A DNA stretch of 64,000 bases, from positions 248,001 to 312,000 of the forward strand of contig CBDCYS010000035.1 of NCBI GenBank assembly GCA_965224215.1. Direction: 5' to 3'. Below are positions 63,815 to 64,000 of this stretch, piece after piece; position 1 is the stretch's first letter; each line of letters starts with the position of its first letter. This stretch comes from CBDCYS01 sp965224215. GTDB lineage: Bacteria; Acidobacteriota; Terriglobia; Bryobacterales; UBA6623. The position numbers were made by a program, and so were the translations under genes. The notes under the pieces are model-generated. The model saw only the letters and a program-made list of their open reading frames with translations, was not told where the DNA came from and did not search any database.

Positions 63815-64000
63815 TCACCACTCGTTGTAGAGAGTGCCGTCGAGCCCGATTCGATCCGAGCTGCTTTTGACGTCAAATACCCCGGACTCACCGGTCGGGC
63901 CCACGTCGGTGATCACTTCCCAGTCATCGCTCGATTCCGTAAAAGGATCTATCGGCACCTGACGCAAATAACCTTCGGTTACGAGATCTTCGAGCCCTTG
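63815..64000 (-). CDS. general secretion pathway protein G-type pseudopilin, C-terminal part
   Basis: A 61-residue C-terminal fragment runs off the window edge (its start lies beyond 64000). It reads GLEDLVTEGYLRQVPIDPF, then SSDDWEVITDVGPTGESGVFDV and GLDGTLYNEW before TGA. This is the typical end of GspG-like type II secretion major pseudopilins (the PxDPF turn and GxxGxxxDVxS region). The N-terminal methylation motif cannot be checked. Similar pilin-like proteins of type IV systems share this end. Confidence 0.75.
   Translation of the reverse strand, partial: QGLEDLVTEGYLRQVPIDPFTESSDDWEVITDVGPTGESGVFDVKSSSDRIGLDGTLYNEW

Overview
The window is a GC-rich chromosomal stretch that reads like an Acidobacteriota genome (Bryobacterales/Vicinamibacter-like). 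A Planctomycetota-type relative cannot be excluded, because no rRNA or other decisive marker is present. The assignment rests on gene content: a DUF1592/DUF1552 exported pair beside a secreted ankyrin protein, Tat-exported fumarylacetoacetase-fold and Gfo/Idh/MocA proteins, a DUF1080 protein, PQQ-type and YVTN propellers, zwf-opcA, and a Tat-exported gluconate-dehydrogenase-like small subunit with a GMC partner. I found no tRNA, rRNA, CRISPR array or prophage.

Layout. 0-9.6 kb: a VapBC module, an IS200/IS605 element, an Atg22-like MFS transporter, a PQQ-propeller gene and a CehA-type metallohydrolase gene (each frameshifted in an 8-nt homopolymer), xth and a DapA-fold lyase. 9.7-11.6 kb: a complete 1800-bp IS (copy 1). 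11.7-20.8 kb: a DksA/TraR-like zinc-finger protein, a sialidase, the DUF1385-prfA-prmC cluster, a 177-bp MITE, an alpha-glucan phosphorylase and two tandem FAH-family genes. 21-30 kb: a membrane protein, an exported Gfo/Idh/MocA oxidoreductase, a HEAT-repeat protein, and the ankyrin/DUF1592/DUF1552 cassette. 30-33 kb: a Gfo/Idh/MocA gene split by IS copy 2. 33-43 kb: msrA, DUF1080, YVTN propeller, then the F1 ATP synthase genes atpH-atpA-atpG-[IS110]-atpD-atpC. 43.7-54.7 kb: an RDD protein, a BNR-repeat protein, a hydantoinase/oxoprolinase, a second VapBC module, an exported protein, a large membrane protein and a class III aminotransferase. 54.7-58.3 kb: a second IS110 element with a decayed IS1380 element nested in it. 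58.4-64 kb: a GMC oxidoreductase operon, zwf-opcA and the 3' end of a GspG-type pseudopilin gene.

The strongest signal beyond ordinary genes is in the mobile elements. The two IS110 elements have divergent transposases but share short, highly conserved blocks in the long non-coding region 3' of the transposase gene. Their subterminal inverted repeats end beside a TTGACA box, and an inverted copy of each element's own terminal repeat abuts its transposase start codon. This fits an IS1111-type element with a bridge-RNA locus. Both are inserted against dispersed intergenic repeats that occur elsewhere in the window. One splits the ATP synthase operon.

The window also carries dispersed palindromes, a MITE that shares ends with the decayed IS1380, and many short tandem arrays with an almost constant 14-15-bp unit, including one in frame inside a gene. 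Five genes are broken in or at a homopolymer run, which suggests either consensus errors or slippage hot spots.
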